Shown here: positions 18,652-27,410 of the stretch, piece by piece
Position numbering within the stretch: the first letter of the stretch is position 1
Layout of the letters: each line of letters opens with the position of its first letter
From: Bacillota bacterium
Lineage (GTDB): Bacteria > Bacillota > Clostridia > Christensenellales > CAG-138
Direction of reading: 5' to 3'
DNA: 64,000 nucleotides
Assembly: GCA_023435025.1 (NCBI GenBank)
Contig: JAEYSE010000093.1
Location: 1-64,000, forward strand
Translations under genes and position numbers: made by a program
Notes under the pieces: model-generated
The model's input: the letters and a program-made list of their open reading frames with translations, nothing else
What the model was told of the DNA's origin: nothing
Databases searched by the model: none

Positions 18652-19299
18652 ATGAAGAAGAAGATACTCGTCATATCTCTGATTGTGTCTCTCGTGGCGA
18701 TCGCGGCGTTGGGCGCGACGCTGGCCTACTTCACGGATACCAGCACCGTGGATAACACATTCACCGTGGGCAATGTGAAGATTGACCTGAAAGAAATCAT
18801 TGGCTACGAAAACGACGAGCCTGTATATGGCGAGCCTGGTGAGAATGGCAAGGTTGATTTCGGCACCATGCTGCCGGGCAGTTACAAAACCAAAGCGCCG
18901 TTTATTGAAAATATCGGTTCCAACGCGGCCTATGTGCAGCTTAAGGTAACCATTAATAACGCCGACGCGTTCGATCAGATGTTCCGTGATTACAATGCTA
19001 GCCATGAAGTCAAATTGAGCATTGCCGACTTCATTAAAGGCATTGATAGCAGCTGGACTTATGCGGGCAACGTGAAAAATGCCGATAATACAAGAACATA
19101 TACCTACACGTACAATGGCCCGCTTGCGGCCGGTGCGGCAACCTCACCTCTTTTTGCCGGGATAGAAATTCCGACGTTTATAGATGGTGAGTTTGCCAAT
19201 GCAGAAATCGAAGATTTCGCTATCAGCATAGTGGCTGAAGCCATACAAGCTGATAATTTCGATAATGCTGCTGCTGCATACGCAGAACTGAACAAGTAG
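18652..19299 (+). CDS. TasA-like SipW-dependent surface protein (third copy)
   Basis: 215 residues. The signal region reads GATLAYFTDTSTVDNTFTVG, the closest of the three to the TasA consensus (AYFTD...NxFTxG). The block MLPGSYKTKAPFIENIGSNA matches the strand seen in TasA-like proteins. The remainder is a beta-sandwich with Ala-rich terminal helices. It ends without an anchor. A GGGGCGCA/TGCGCCCC hairpin (19335-19355) follows the gene without a strong U-run and could set the ratio of this product to the next. Confidence 0.86.
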   Translation: MKKKILVISLIVSLVAIAALGATLAYFTDTSTVDNTFTVGNVKIDLKEIIGYENDEPVYGEPGENGKVDFGTMLPGSYKTKAPFIENIGSNAAYVQLKVTINNADAFDQMFRDYNASHEVKLSIADFIKGIDSSWTYAGNVKNADNTRTYTYTYNGPLAAGAATSPLFAGIEIPTFIDGEFANAEIEDFAISIVAEAIQADNFDNAAAAYAELNK

Positions 19300-19421
19300 T
19301 AAGCATTCGCTAAACCTTTAGGCCTTATGCCGGGGCGCATGCCCTGCGCCCCGCAACCTTGCCGTATTTTTTCGAACCATCCATCCGCTCGTATGCGGAC
19401 GAAATAGGGGGATGACAAATT

Positions 19422-20183
19422 ATGAAACATACCAACAGCCTGAAAAGGATAGGCACAGTGGCGCTAAGTGTATTGCTGTTGCTCGCGTTTGCGACGACAG
19501 CCTATGCGGCGGAATCCACCGCTACTTTCAGAGGGCGCACCTCCCTGTTTGGCTACGTCCCTGACGATGGTTCGGCGACCGGCCTGTTCAACAATCTGCA
19601 GGGGCTTATGCCCGGCGGCACGTATACGCAGAAAATCACGGTGGATAATACCTCCGGTTCGCGTGTGGATATCTACTTGCGCGGCGAGCAGATCCAGCGT
19701 CCGGCCTCCCGGCAGGCGGGCTATGCATATGATCTTTTAGATCTTATCACCTTTAAGCTAAAGGATGGCAGCACCATCCTCGCCGAAGGCAAGCTTTCGG
19801 ATATCTGGCCCGAAACCGGCGGTACCAATACCGGAGACGGCAGGTTCATCCGCTTGGGTCGTTTCTACAGGGGCGATTATAAGGTGCTCATGCTTGAGCT
19901 TACCGTACCCGAGGAGCTAAACAACGATTATCAGGATGCTACCGGCAAAGTTCGGTGGGTATTTCAGGCCGATGTGTATACCCGCGATGACGATGACGAC
20001 GACGATGATGATGACGATATCCCGCTTGGCCCGCCGGTGATCATCATCAATGATGGCGAGCAAATCCCGCTTGCGCCCGGCACGGGGGACGATGCGAACA
20101 TCTACCTCTGGGGTGGACTGTTCGTAATATTTGCCGTACTGCTGGCCGTGCTCCTTGTACACAAGCGCGGCAGGAAGGCGTAG
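19422..20183 (+). CDS. Sortase-anchored Asp-rich surface protein
   Basis: 253 residues. Signal peptide about 1-28 (cleavage near AYAAES), a beta-rich domain, then a run of 11 consecutive Asp (near residue 190), a short linker, and a C-terminal sorting signal: PGTGD (219-223), hydrophobic segment, tail HKRGRKA. PxTGD followed by an LW-containing segment resembles sortase B substrates of Clostridia. The poly-Asp stretch may bind calcium or act as a charged spacer. Its neighbours are the TasA-like genes upstream and srtB downstream, so it may be the wall anchor of the structure. Confidence 0.85.
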   Translation: MKHTNSLKRIGTVALSVLLLLAFATTAYAAESTATFRGRTSLFGYVPDDGSATGLFNNLQGLMPGGTYTQKITVDNTSGSRVDIYLRGEQIQRPASRQAGYAYDLLDLITFKLKDGSTILAEGKLSDIWPETGGTNTGDGRFIRLGRFYRGDYKVLMLELTVPEELNNDYQDATGKVRWVFQADVYTRDDDDDDDDDDDIPLGPPVIIINDGEQIPLAPGTGDDANIYLWGGLFVIFAVLLAVLLVHKRGRKA

Positions 20184-20199
20184 CTGAACCAGCAAACAG

Positions 20200-20229
20200 A
20201 AAGGCGGCCGTAAAGCCGCCTTTGTTTTT
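20200..20229 (+). terminator. Terminator between the anchored protein and srtB
   Basis: AAAGGCGGC and GCCGCCTTT form a 9-bp stem (20200-20223) followed by GTTTTT. srtB starts 36 nt later, so sortase would be made by read-through at a lower level than its substrates. Confidence 0.88.
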
Positions 20230-20264
20230 ACCCGTGGGCATCCCCTCTTACAAGGTGGTCAGAA

Positions 20265-21059
20265 ATGCAAAAGAAGCGAAACCCGAAAACGGGACTTATT
20301 AATTTACTAATCATTCTGTGCGCCGCCGCCATGATCATTTCCGGCGTGCTGTTTGCGCTGCCCCTCATAGAATACCGCGCCGGGGATACGTTATATTTGG
20401 AGCTTTCCCGCAGCGCCGTTACAACGCCCCCTCCGGTATCCGCCGCTGCTATCGCACCGGAGCAGTCCGCAGCGCCTACTCCGCTGCCCATGCTGAAGCT
20501 TGATTACGAGGCGTTGCACGCGGAGAACAATGAGTTTTGCGCCTGGATATATTCTTCCGGCACCGTGATCAACTACCCCGTGGTGCAGGGCGGCAACAAC
20601 AGCTATTATCTCAACCACATGTTCAACAAGCAACGCAACTCCATGGGCACGCTGTTCGTGGATGCAGAGAACGCGCCGGTGTTTGGGGACCAGAACACAA
20701 TCATATACGGCCACCACATGAAGAACGGCTCCATGTTTGCCTCGCTTGTGAACTACAAGGAACAGACCTATTACAATGTTCACCCGGAATTGCTGCTGTT
20801 TACCCCTTCCGCTGCCTATAAGCTGGAACTGTTTGCAGCCTATATTACGGATGGCGTCGTTACTAACGACGTATACAAAAAAAGCTTCGATACCGAAGCT
20901 CAGTTTCTCTCCTTCATTGAATACGCCCGCGCGGCTTCCGATTTTAAAAGCGAGGTGGAAGTGGCAGCTAATGACCGCATTGTGACGCTTTCCACCTGCA
21001 CCTATGAGTATGACGACGCGCGCTATGTGGTGCTGGGCAAGCTGGCACCAATAGAGTAA
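20265..21059 (+). CDS. srtB: Class B sortase
   Basis: 264 residues. N-terminal TM (about 11-33) and a Thr/Pro/Ala linker to about residue 75, then the sortase fold. Catalytic His is in IIYGHHM (H150/H151), Cys245 in TLSTCTYEY and Arg253 in ARYVVLGKL, as in class B enzymes. The presumed substrate is the PGTGD protein encoded just upstream. It closes the cassette and faces a minus-strand gene 4 nt past its stop. AAGGTGG precedes the ATG. Confidence 0.94.
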   Translation: MQKKRNPKTGLINLLIILCAAAMIISGVLFALPLIEYRAGDTLYLELSRSAVTTPPPVSAAAIAPEQSAAPTPLPMLKLDYEALHAENNEFCAWIYSSGTVINYPVVQGGNNSYYLNHMFNKQRNSMGTLFVDAENAPVFGDQNTIIYGHHMKNGSMFASLVNYKEQTYYNVHPELLLFTPSAAYKLELFAAYITDGVVTNDVYKKSFDTEAQFLSFIEYARAASDFKSEVEVAANDRIVTLSTCTYEYDDARYVVLGKLAPIE

Positions 21060-21063
21060 GCCT

Positions 21064-21585
21064 TTAATTCCCCATCTCCATTTCTTCCGCCTGCACGTCC
21101 ACATATGTGACGGGGCTGCCGCAATATTCAATAAAGCGCAGCAGATCCGCCGTTTTTAGCACAATGGAAGCCGTGTTCACGTTGGGGTGCACGATGATAT
21201 TTTCCCAATCCGCCACATCCCGGTCCAGCAAAACATGGACTTTATGCGCCGTATCGTTGAGAAGACCCATCGGCGTGACCGAGCCGGGCGTTAGCCCCAA
21301 AGTTTGCATCAATTGCTCCGGTGTTCCAAAACACAGGCGAGAGACGCCCAATGCTCGGCTCACCCTGCCGGTTTGAAAGGGCTTATCCCCCACCACCAGC
21401 AAGAGATAAAACTGAGTCCCCTGACGGTTGGTTAAAAACAGATTTTTGCAATGGGCCGCATTTTTTCCGGCGTCGAACACAGCGCAGTCCGCCATAGTCA
21501 TCGCCGGGCGATGTGCAAAGCGCTCGTAGGGGATATGAAGCTTATGCAGCGCCTCGTACACGCACAATTCTTCCTGATCCTGCAA
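21064..21585 (-). CDS. YbaK/ProX-type aminoacyl-tRNA deacylase
   Basis: 173 residues, TTG start with AAGGGG about 9 nt upstream. Family marks: CKNLFLTNRQG with the catalytic-loop Lys, LTPGSVTPMGLLND, and HPNVNTASI near the C-terminus, as in ProX/PrdX proteins. ProX enzymes hydrolyse mischarged Ala-tRNA(Pro) in trans. Here it is a free-standing single domain with no synthetase nearby. Confidence 0.88.
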   Translation of the reverse strand: MQDQEELCVYEALHKLHIPYERFAHRPAMTMADCAVFDAGKNAAHCKNLFLTNRQGTQFYLLLVVGDKPFQTGRVSRALGVSRLCFGTPEQLMQTLGLTPGSVTPMGLLNDTAHKVHVLLDRDVADWENIIVHPNVNTASIVLKTADLLRFIEYCGSPVTYVDVQAEEMEMGN

Positions 21586-21603
21586 AAATACGTCCCCTTA
21601 AAA

Positions 21604-22065
21604 TTATGTTTGCGGCACTTCGGCGCGCAGGAGAGGAAGTATGCGGTTTTTCACAGAAGAAGACCTGACCTCCCCTATTCGCTCTGCGCCCATGCGCAGG
21701 TAAAACCCTTCTGCGTGCGGATCGGCCACAATGGCAAACGACTCAATTCCCACATGCCTTGCCTGCTCAATGACCGCCTCCCACAAAGAGCGGCCAAGCC
21801 CTTTGCCGATATACATCGGATGCAGAAAAAAGAAATCCAGTTCCCATCCGTGGTTTGTTTCTATCAGGCTGAAGAACCCGGACATGTTTCCTGCATCGTC
21901 TTCCAGTACATGGCCGTAACCCGCTTCAATATGTTTGACCGGGACCTTAAGTTCCTCGCGGACTCTTTCCATAAACGCGGCGTCATAGCCCCAGTGCGCT
22001 TTGGAGAGAAATGTAAGGGAGATGATTTCTTCCCTATCCTCCAATGTAGCCATCCGAGTACGCAT
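21604..22065 (-). CDS. GNAT-family N-acetyltransferase
   Basis: 153 residues. The acetyl-CoA loop is visible as FLHPMYIGKGLGRSLW (Q/RxxGxG/A-type), followed by the C-terminal FYLRMGAERIGE motif typical of GNAT enzymes. GGAGGAG lies before the ATG. The substrate cannot be deduced. It is 18 nt upstream of the ProX-like gene, so the two may be cotranscribed. Confidence 0.87.
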   Translation of the reverse strand: MRTRMATLEDREEIISLTFLSKAHWGYDAAFMERVREELKVPVKHIEAGYGHVLEDDAGNMSGFFSLIETNHGWELDFFFLHPMYIGKGLGRSLWEAVIEQARHVGIESFAIVADPHAEGFYLRMGAERIGEVRSSSVKNRILPLLRAEVPQT

Positions 22066-22133
22066 TGTTCTCCTCCCGCCGCTTTATTAGGCTATTATAG
22101 CATCTCAGACCGCAGAGTAAAACTGGGGCGGCG

Positions 22134-22814
22134 TTACCGCACGCTGCCCCCGTGAAACACACACTCGTATACCTTGGTATCGTCGCAGAATATCTCCTCA
22201 TACCCGTTGAACCAGGTAAACTCCCCGTTGACGATACAATGGTAGGTAAACCTGCCGTTGCGATATACCAGCGGCCCGCGGAATGGATACTCCTTGGGTA
22301 CAAGCATGAGCGCCTCACTTAGAATTCCATCCTGGTATTGCTCCGAAAGGATGCGGCCGGTATAGTTCATGCTCCAAAACGGCGCGCCATCCCGAAAAAG
22401 GGCTTCCTCCCCCGCAAACCGTTCTCCGCCCAGGTATGTATCGTAATAGGATAATTCCCCTTCTTCATACCGGTAATCGTGCGAGGACGGGCGTGAGGAA
22501 GGGCATTTTGCACCATGCCCCGCATAGGTGTTCTTTTTCGCTCGGCATAAAAAGTCAATGACTGCGGCATCCGCTTCCACCAGCGTTCCTGCGTTGGCAT
22601 ATGTGCAGGAATCCTCAGCTTTATCCCTAAGGAGCTGATCCACGCTCGTCTGAAACAGGTCGCTCAATTCAAGCAGCCGGTCCACATCCGGGTAACTCTG
22701 CCCGGCCTCCCATTTGGCGACCGCCTGCCGCGATACGTTGAGCCGCTCGGCCAGTCTTTCCTGGGACAGCCCCTTTTCTTTCCTGCACGCCTGGAGCTTT
22801 TCATAAAATTTCAT
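22134..22814 (-). CDS. XRE-family regulator with DUF5680-like C-terminal domain
   Basis: 226 residues. The HTH is at the N-terminus: KGLSQERLAERLNVSRQAVAKWE, then SYPDVDRLLELSDLF, the pattern of SinR/XRE proteins in Clostridia. The C-terminal part, about 130 residues with SYYDTYLGGERFAGEEALF and W-rich strands, looks like the DUF5680 domain that often follows this HTH. Start chosen at ATG 22814, which has AGGTGA 6 nt upstream; a longer frame to 22865 only adds non-conserved residues. Targets unknown. Confidence 0.85.
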   Translation of the reverse strand: MKFYEKLQACRKEKGLSQERLAERLNVSRQAVAKWEAGQSYPDVDRLLELSDLFQTSVDQLLRDKAEDSCTYANAGTLVEADAAVIDFLCRAKKNTYAGHGAKCPSSRPSSHDYRYEEGELSYYDTYLGGERFAGEEALFRDGAPFWSMNYTGRILSEQYQDGILSEALMLVPKEYPFRGPLVYRNGRFTYHCIVNGEFTWFNGYEEIFCDDTKVYECVFHGGSVR

Positions 22815-22913
22815 GTTAATCACCTCACGCCCATGGTACAAAAATGCGCGTTGCGGCTCTACCAACCAAACGGATCGTTTTTGCCACTTATGGTTGCGGG
22901 GCAGCCTTATGCG

Positions 22914-23663
22914 CTATTCATAAAATCCGCTGTGCCATTCGCTGTGCAAAAATTCGCAGCCGCAGCCTTTCGCCGCTTCGTCATAGGTCAGTTTCCTGTC
23001 GGTGTGCAATATGGTTTCCATGTAAGCAAGCCGATACCCGATTTCCTTTTGCAGCCGGTCACTGCCCGCAATTATCGGGCCGTGGCCGGGCAGGAAAATG
23101 TAGCCGCAGTACTCCCGCAGGCGCGTTAGAGACTCCACATGCCGTACGATACATTGCGGATCCGTCGAAGGAAGCAGCGGCTTCCCTTCCTCCGAGAACA
23201 TCAGTTCATCCGCAATATGCAGGTATGTCTCATCTATTTTCGTCAGCAGCGTGCAAGGAGAATGCCCGGGAAATGGAATTAGCGTAAGCGCATGCGCGCC
23301 AAAGCGGAGCGGATACGGCTCCCTAACGCAGGTTGTGGGAGCAAAAAGCGCATGCACGCTCTGTTCTGTCCACAGGTCCAACGAAACCTGATATGCTGCG
23401 CTGCCGTAAACGGAAACTTTGGGCATGGCTTTTAGCCCCTGCATATGGTCGTCATGAAAATGGGAAAGTATGACAGCGCTTACTGTAACGCCATTCTTCT
23501 GAAACTCCTCTGCCAGCTGCGCCGCCTGAAATTCATACCCCGTATCGATCAAAAGCGCGCGGTGCTGATCAAATATGGCATAAACGGACGTTGCATAGTG
23601 CCGCCCGGGCTGAGTTTCAAACGAATACCGGACGATGTCTTTTAAAATCTCGGTTTTTAACAT
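22914..23663 (-). CDS. MBL-fold metallohydrolase
   Basis: 249 residues. Metal-binding motif HFHDDH (HxHxDH), a further His in FPGHSPC, an Asp in LHIADEL, and a final His in LPGHGPI. The fold matches glyoxalase II-like or quorum-lactonase-like members, but no substrate can be named. GGAGG lies close before the ATG. It stands alone between the XRE gene and the divergent phzF-like gene. Confidence 0.87.
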   Translation of the reverse strand: MLKTEILKDIVRYSFETQPGRHYATSVYAIFDQHRALLIDTGYEFQAAQLAEEFQKNGVTVSAVILSHFHDDHMQGLKAMPKVSVYGSAAYQVSLDLWTEQSVHALFAPTTCVREPYPLRFGAHALTLIPFPGHSPCTLLTKIDETYLHIADELMFSEEGKPLLPSTDPQCIVRHVESLTRLREYCGYIFLPGHGPIIAGSDRLQKEIGYRLAYMETILHTDRKLTYDEAAKGCGCEFLHSEWHSGFYE

Positions 23664-23824
23664 GTTCCTCCTATCACACCTACCATTGGTGGGCTTTGCG
23701 CGACATCATAGAATTCTACTCTAACCATAGTTGCCTACAACAGGTATTCTTCAATACCATCCAATATATCAACCATATGTTCTTAATTCAAGTACTGCAG
23801 GTATGGCGTTTAGAACAGCTCCGC

Positions 23825-23853
23825 TTGACAGGCAAATGGGAACGTTATATTTT
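23825..23853 (+). promoter_or_regulatory. Sigma-A promoter of the PhzF-family gene
   Basis: TTGACA (23825-23830), 17 nt, TATTTT (23848-23853), 31 nt before the start codon at 23885. Confidence 0.65.
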
Positions 23854-23884
23854 ATGAATTACCAAATAGAAGGAATTGAAGCGT

Positions 23885-24754
23885 ATGCATTTTTATATTG
23901 TTGACGTCTTTGCACAAGAGAAGTACCAGGGAAACCAATTGGCAGTATTCCGCAATGCAGGCCATCTTTCAGCAGATCAAATGCAGAATATCGCCAAAGA
24001 GACGAACTTTGCCGAGACCACCTTTATTTTATCAGAAGGCAAGACCAATGGCGGATACAACGTAAGGATATTTACGCCGGATTTTGAAGTGCCGTTTGCC
24101 GGACATCCCACGCTTGGAACCGCATTTGTCATCCATAAAGAAATAGAAAGCGGGGTATCTCAAACAATCCGTCTGAATTTAGCTGTCGGGCAAATTCCGG
24201 TAACATTTGAGCGCGATGATATTTGGATGAAGCAAAACCGGCCCGAATTTGGTAGGCTTGTTAGCCGGGAGACAATATGTAACATCCTTGGTATCAATGG
24301 CGCATCCATCGATGAGGATTTCCCGATACAGGAGGTCTCAACGGGTTTACCCGCTATTATCGTACCTCTTACTTCGATGAACGCGGTAAGACAATGCCGC
24401 ATCAACCACAGCAGCTATTTTAAATTTATAAAGGAGTCGTTCTCCGCCAATATCCTTGTGTTTTGTAAAGAGACATACTGCAAAGAAAACGACCTGAACG
24501 TCAGGGTGTTTTGTGATGATTCGGGGTATCCTGAAGACGCCGCAACTGGGAGCGCAAATGGCAATCTGGCAGGATATTTATTGGAGTACGATTATTTTCA
24601 TAAAAGTCAACTGGAATATCGCGTTGAGCAAGGGTATGAGATCGGCAGAAAATCCCTTTTGAAAATTAAGGCGAGCAAAGTGGGCGACCAGTTTGATATC
24701 AATGTGGGCGGAAGGACGTTCCTTGTTGCAAAAGGAGAGTGGCTTGATGATTAA
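23885..24754 (+). CDS. PhzF-family isomerase/epimerase
   Basis: 289 residues. PhzF marks: YIVDVFAQEKYQGNQLAV at the start, the catalytic Glu in ETNFAETTFI, RIFTPDFEVPFAGHPTLG, and EDAATGSANGNLAGYLL near residue 225. The family includes phenazine-biosynthesis isomerase and many uncharacterised members, and no phenazine genes are present here. Start placed at ATG 23885 with AAGGAA 8 nt upstream; TTG three codons earlier overlaps that site. The gene is more AT-rich than its neighbours. Confidence 0.9.
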   Translation: MHFYIVDVFAQEKYQGNQLAVFRNAGHLSADQMQNIAKETNFAETTFILSEGKTNGGYNVRIFTPDFEVPFAGHPTLGTAFVIHKEIESGVSQTIRLNLAVGQIPVTFERDDIWMKQNRPEFGRLVSRETICNILGINGASIDEDFPIQEVSTGLPAIIVPLTSMNAVRQCRINHSSYFKFIKESFSANILVFCKETYCKENDLNVRVFCDDSGYPEDAATGSANGNLAGYLLEYDYFHKSQLEYRVEQGYEIGRKSLLKIKASKVGDQFDINVGGRTFLVAKGEWLDD

Positions 24755-24776
24755 AGCCATCAATAGCGCGCTATTG

Positions 24777-25256
24777 TTACTTGTGATATGGCTCGTTGTT
24801 GATTATTTTGAACGCACGATAGATTTGCTCCAGCAGCACGATGCGCGCAAGCTGGTGCGGAAATGTAAAATCGGATAAGGAAAGCTCTGCGTCCGCGCGG
24901 GAAATCACGGCAGATGAAAGCCCCAGCGAACCGCCGATGACGAACGAGATGCGCGTGTAGCCGCCCGCCATCCAAGCCTCCATGCTCTTTGCAAACGACT
25001 CGGACGTATGCCTTTTGCCGGTAATGGAAAGCGCCACAACAAACTCCCGCGGGCCGATTTCCTTGAGCATGCGGTCGCCCTCGCGACTTACGGCCTGTAT
25101 GCGTTGGGCCTCGGAATACCGCTCCGGCACAGGCTCGTCCGGCGTTTCGAGCAAATCCAACTCCGCATAACGGGAGATTCGTTTTTTATATTCCTCTGCG
25201 GCGTCGCGCAGGTAGCGTTCTTTTAATTTGCCTGTACAAACAAGAGAAAGGCGCAA
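24777..25256 (-). CDS. rlmH: 23S rRNA (pseudouridine1915-N3)-methyltransferase RlmH
   Basis: 159 residues, normal length. SPOUT motifs: FVIGGSLGLSSAV (the SAM-binding knot loop) and the C-terminal LSLSDFTFPHQLARIVLLEQIYRAFKI, ending in the nearly invariant NEPYHK. It methylates pseudouridine 1915 in helix 69 of 23S rRNA. Confidence 0.97.
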   Translation of the reverse strand: MRLSLVCTGKLKERYLRDAAEEYKKRISRYAELDLLETPDEPVPERYSEAQRIQAVSREGDRMLKEIGPREFVVALSITGKRHTSESFAKSMEAWMAGGYTRISFVIGGSLGLSSAVISRADAELSLSDFTFPHQLARIVLLEQIYRAFKIINNEPYHK

Positions 25257-25271
25257 TACTGTTTCCTCCGT

Positions 25272-26312
25272 CTATATGGGCAGAATTTGCGGCAGATCAA
25301 CAAACATCAAAATCAGTATCGCCAGATTGATGAGACCTAAAATCACATAGGTGACGACGAGCGCCCAAGTTCCTGTATTTTGTTTGGCAGGTGCTTCCAT
25401 TGCGGCCGTTTCTACGCTTGTTGGCGGTTCGGGCTTTAATGTGTCAAATCCCAAGCGGTGGAACTCTTCTTTTCCATCCTCTTCCAAAGCCTGCCTGCGG
25501 TTGGCCGATGCAACCCTGAGCCCTTTATACCCGGAAAAGCATGCGACACATCCAAGCGCCGCGTAAAAGAGCAGCCCGGGAATGATGGCCGCTGTAATAG
25601 CGGGCTCCGGCGCGCTGGCAAGCCCGCCCGCCGCAAAATATGTGATGAGCACGGCCAGCAGATTGTTGACACCGTGTATCGCCATGGCGGGATATACCGA
25701 GCCCGTAAGCAGCGTGACCCCGCCAAGTACCAACGAAAGCAGAAGGTACGCCGGAAATGCGGCGGGCTGGAGATGGATGAGCGAAAATAATATGGCAGTA
25801 AGCCAAAGTGCCTTCGTTTTGCCCTGCGGCAGCCAGGCATGCATGAAAGCGCCGCGAAAAAGCGCTTCCTCCACAAACGCGGGAATGACGGCAATCAGGA
25901 ATATGGAAGCCAAAAGCCGCCACCCGCCATCCGTGGGGATGGGAGCTTGAAACAGCTCTGTGTTTGCGCCCACCGCCGCCCACATCAGCTGCAAAAACCC
26001 ATTGACGGCTGTGACCAAAAAAAACGCCCCAAAGCCGATCAATGCCGCCCATACCCATTCCCACCCGCTTATACGGTGAAAACCGAACGCGCTTTTTCCG
26101 CCATTGCGCTCTACAAATATGGTGACGGGTACATAGAAGCATGCAATTTCAACAAGCAGCGTGTTGAATGCGTACAGGCGCACCAGATCGCTCATCGCCC
26201 CGGGGATGATGGCAGGGATCTGACCCAATACAAGCATGCCGATGCAAATGATGAGCATCCAGATGTTTATCTTCCGCGTGGGGTTTAGCGTAAGCGGTGC
26301 TGAGGGCTTCAT
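25272..26312 (-). CDS. CPBP-family intramembrane metalloprotease
   Basis: 346 residues with about eight membrane segments. The CPBP/Abi motif 1 EEALFRGAF (EExxxR) lies near residue 145, motif 2 LIHLQPAAF follows, and a third motif has the His of IHGVNNLLA. A cytosolic segment with many charges (about 265-310) precedes one last TM at the C-terminus, which is longer than the minimal family. Possible roles are CAAX-type processing or bacteriocin self-immunity. It lies 15 nt upstream of rlmH. Confidence 0.88.
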   Translation of the reverse strand: MKPSAPLTLNPTRKINIWMLIICIGMLVLGQIPAIIPGAMSDLVRLYAFNTLLVEIACFYVPVTIFVERNGGKSAFGFHRISGWEWVWAALIGFGAFFLVTAVNGFLQLMWAAVGANTELFQAPIPTDGGWRLLASIFLIAVIPAFVEEALFRGAFMHAWLPQGKTKALWLTAILFSLIHLQPAAFPAYLLLSLVLGGVTLLTGSVYPAMAIHGVNNLLAVLITYFAAGGLASAPEPAITAAIIPGLLFYAALGCVACFSGYKGLRVASANRRQALEEDGKEEFHRLGFDTLKPEPPTSVETAAMEAPAKQNTGTWALVVTYVILGLINLAILILMFVDLPQILPI

Positions 26313-26357
26313 GCAACCGACCTCCTAAAAGGCTTTTAAAGTAAGCGCAGGCGCTGC

Positions 26358-27140
26358 TTAAAGATGAAACACGCCGCAGGGCCTGTCCCGGTGGGACATG
26401 GCGACGCGCATGCCGGTGTGGATATCCTGCTGCGCAAGCTCGATCGCAACGGTTTCCATGGCAAGCCGCTCCTCGTTGTTATCCCTGCTTAGATGGCCCA
26501 ATATCGCGTTTCTAAGACCCCGGGCGTAGAGCCTACAGAGCGCACGCCCGCAATCAATATTGGAAAGATGGCCGCGGTTGGAAAGTATGCGCTGCTTAAG
26601 CGTGTAGGGATAGCCGCCGGATTTGAGCATTTCGATATCATGATTGGCTTCAATAAGCAGAATGTCGCAATCCTCCACGGCATCAATCAATCGCTCGTCG
26701 ATATGTCCGATATCCGTGAGCACCCCCGCACAGCGTTTTTCATGCCGCAAGGTATATCCCACCGGCTCCGCGGCATCGTGTGGCGTGGCAAAAGGTGTGA
26801 TGTTCACGTTTTTAATATAAAAATCTCTGCCCGTTTCAATAACACGGGTACAGCCCGGCGCGATCTCGCCCACGCTATTGGGCATGGCCTCCCAACAGGC
26901 CGCATTGGCATACACGGGTATTTTGTATTTGCGGGAAAGTACACCGATACCGCGGACATGGTCGATATGTTCGTGGGTGACGAGTATGGCACAGAGCGTG
27001 TCTATGGGGACGCCGATAGCGGCAAGCGCCTGTTCAATGCGCGTGCCGGTCAGCCCCGCGTCCACCAGCAGGCGGACGCCCCCCGCTTCTATAAACGTTG
27101 CGTTTCCGGATGAGCCGGAAAACAGCGGTGAAAACAGCAT
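26358..27140 (-). CDS. MBL-fold hydrolase, WalJ/YycJ-like
   Basis: 260 residues. The opening LFSPLFSGSSGNATFIE and the metal site THEHIDH are typical of the YycJ/WalJ group. Further ligands: the ATPHDA loop, DIGHI, and IEANHD; NRGHLSN near residue 185 is conserved in the group. WalJ proteins are linked to cell-wall and DNA-repair coordination, usually beside walKR, which is absent here. Start set at ATG 27140 with AAAGGGAA before it. Confidence 0.88.
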   Translation of the reverse strand: MLFSPLFSGSSGNATFIEAGGVRLLVDAGLTGTRIEQALAAIGVPIDTLCAILVTHEHIDHVRGIGVLSRKYKIPVYANAACWEAMPNSVGEIAPGCTRVIETGRDFYIKNVNITPFATPHDAAEPVGYTLRHEKRCAGVLTDIGHIDERLIDAVEDCDILLIEANHDIEMLKSGGYPYTLKQRILSNRGHLSNIDCGRALCRLYARGLRNAILGHLSRDNNEERLAMETVAIELAQQDIHTGMRVAMSHRDRPCGVFHL

Positions 27141-27370
27141 TCGTTTCCCTTTCGGTCTGATAGGATGCATTCATTATAACACGCCCGCGCCAAATGCGCG
27201 TACACATTTCGGCGCAAATTCTGTTCCATCGCATTGATTATGATTGGCAAAAAGAAAGTGCTGGAAGCACTCATGCTCGGCATGCCAACCCATAAGGGAG
27301 GTAAAAACGTTAAAGGAAGCGTTACCCTTTAGGGCCATGTGGTGCAGTCAGGCGATACGCTATATTTCAC

Positions 27371-27400
27371 ACAAAAAAGCGGCTTGCGCCGCTTTTTGTT
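27371..27400 (-). terminator. Terminator (bidirectional form) after the small-protein pair
   Basis: AAAAAGCGGC-TTGC-GCCGCTTTTT (27375-27398) has U-runs in both directions. It lies 11 nt past the last stop of the interrupted duplicate at 27411-27559 and ends that minus-strand unit. Confidence 0.8.
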
Positions 27401-27410
27401 CTATATTCCC

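Noticed and set aside
23664..23824. A possible gene remnant in the spacer before the PhzF gene.
   Set aside because: An open frame exists but has no start signal, no domain and no resemblance to neighbours. Only the promoter is supported.
27241..27385. A 30-codon plus-strand frame (MIGKKKVLEALML...) followed after a stop by a LysM-like stretch (HVVQSGDTLYF).
   Set aside because: No Shine-Dalgarno, interrupted by a stop, and the LysM resemblance covers about 10 residues only, running into a terminator. It could be a remnant but cannot be supported as a gene.
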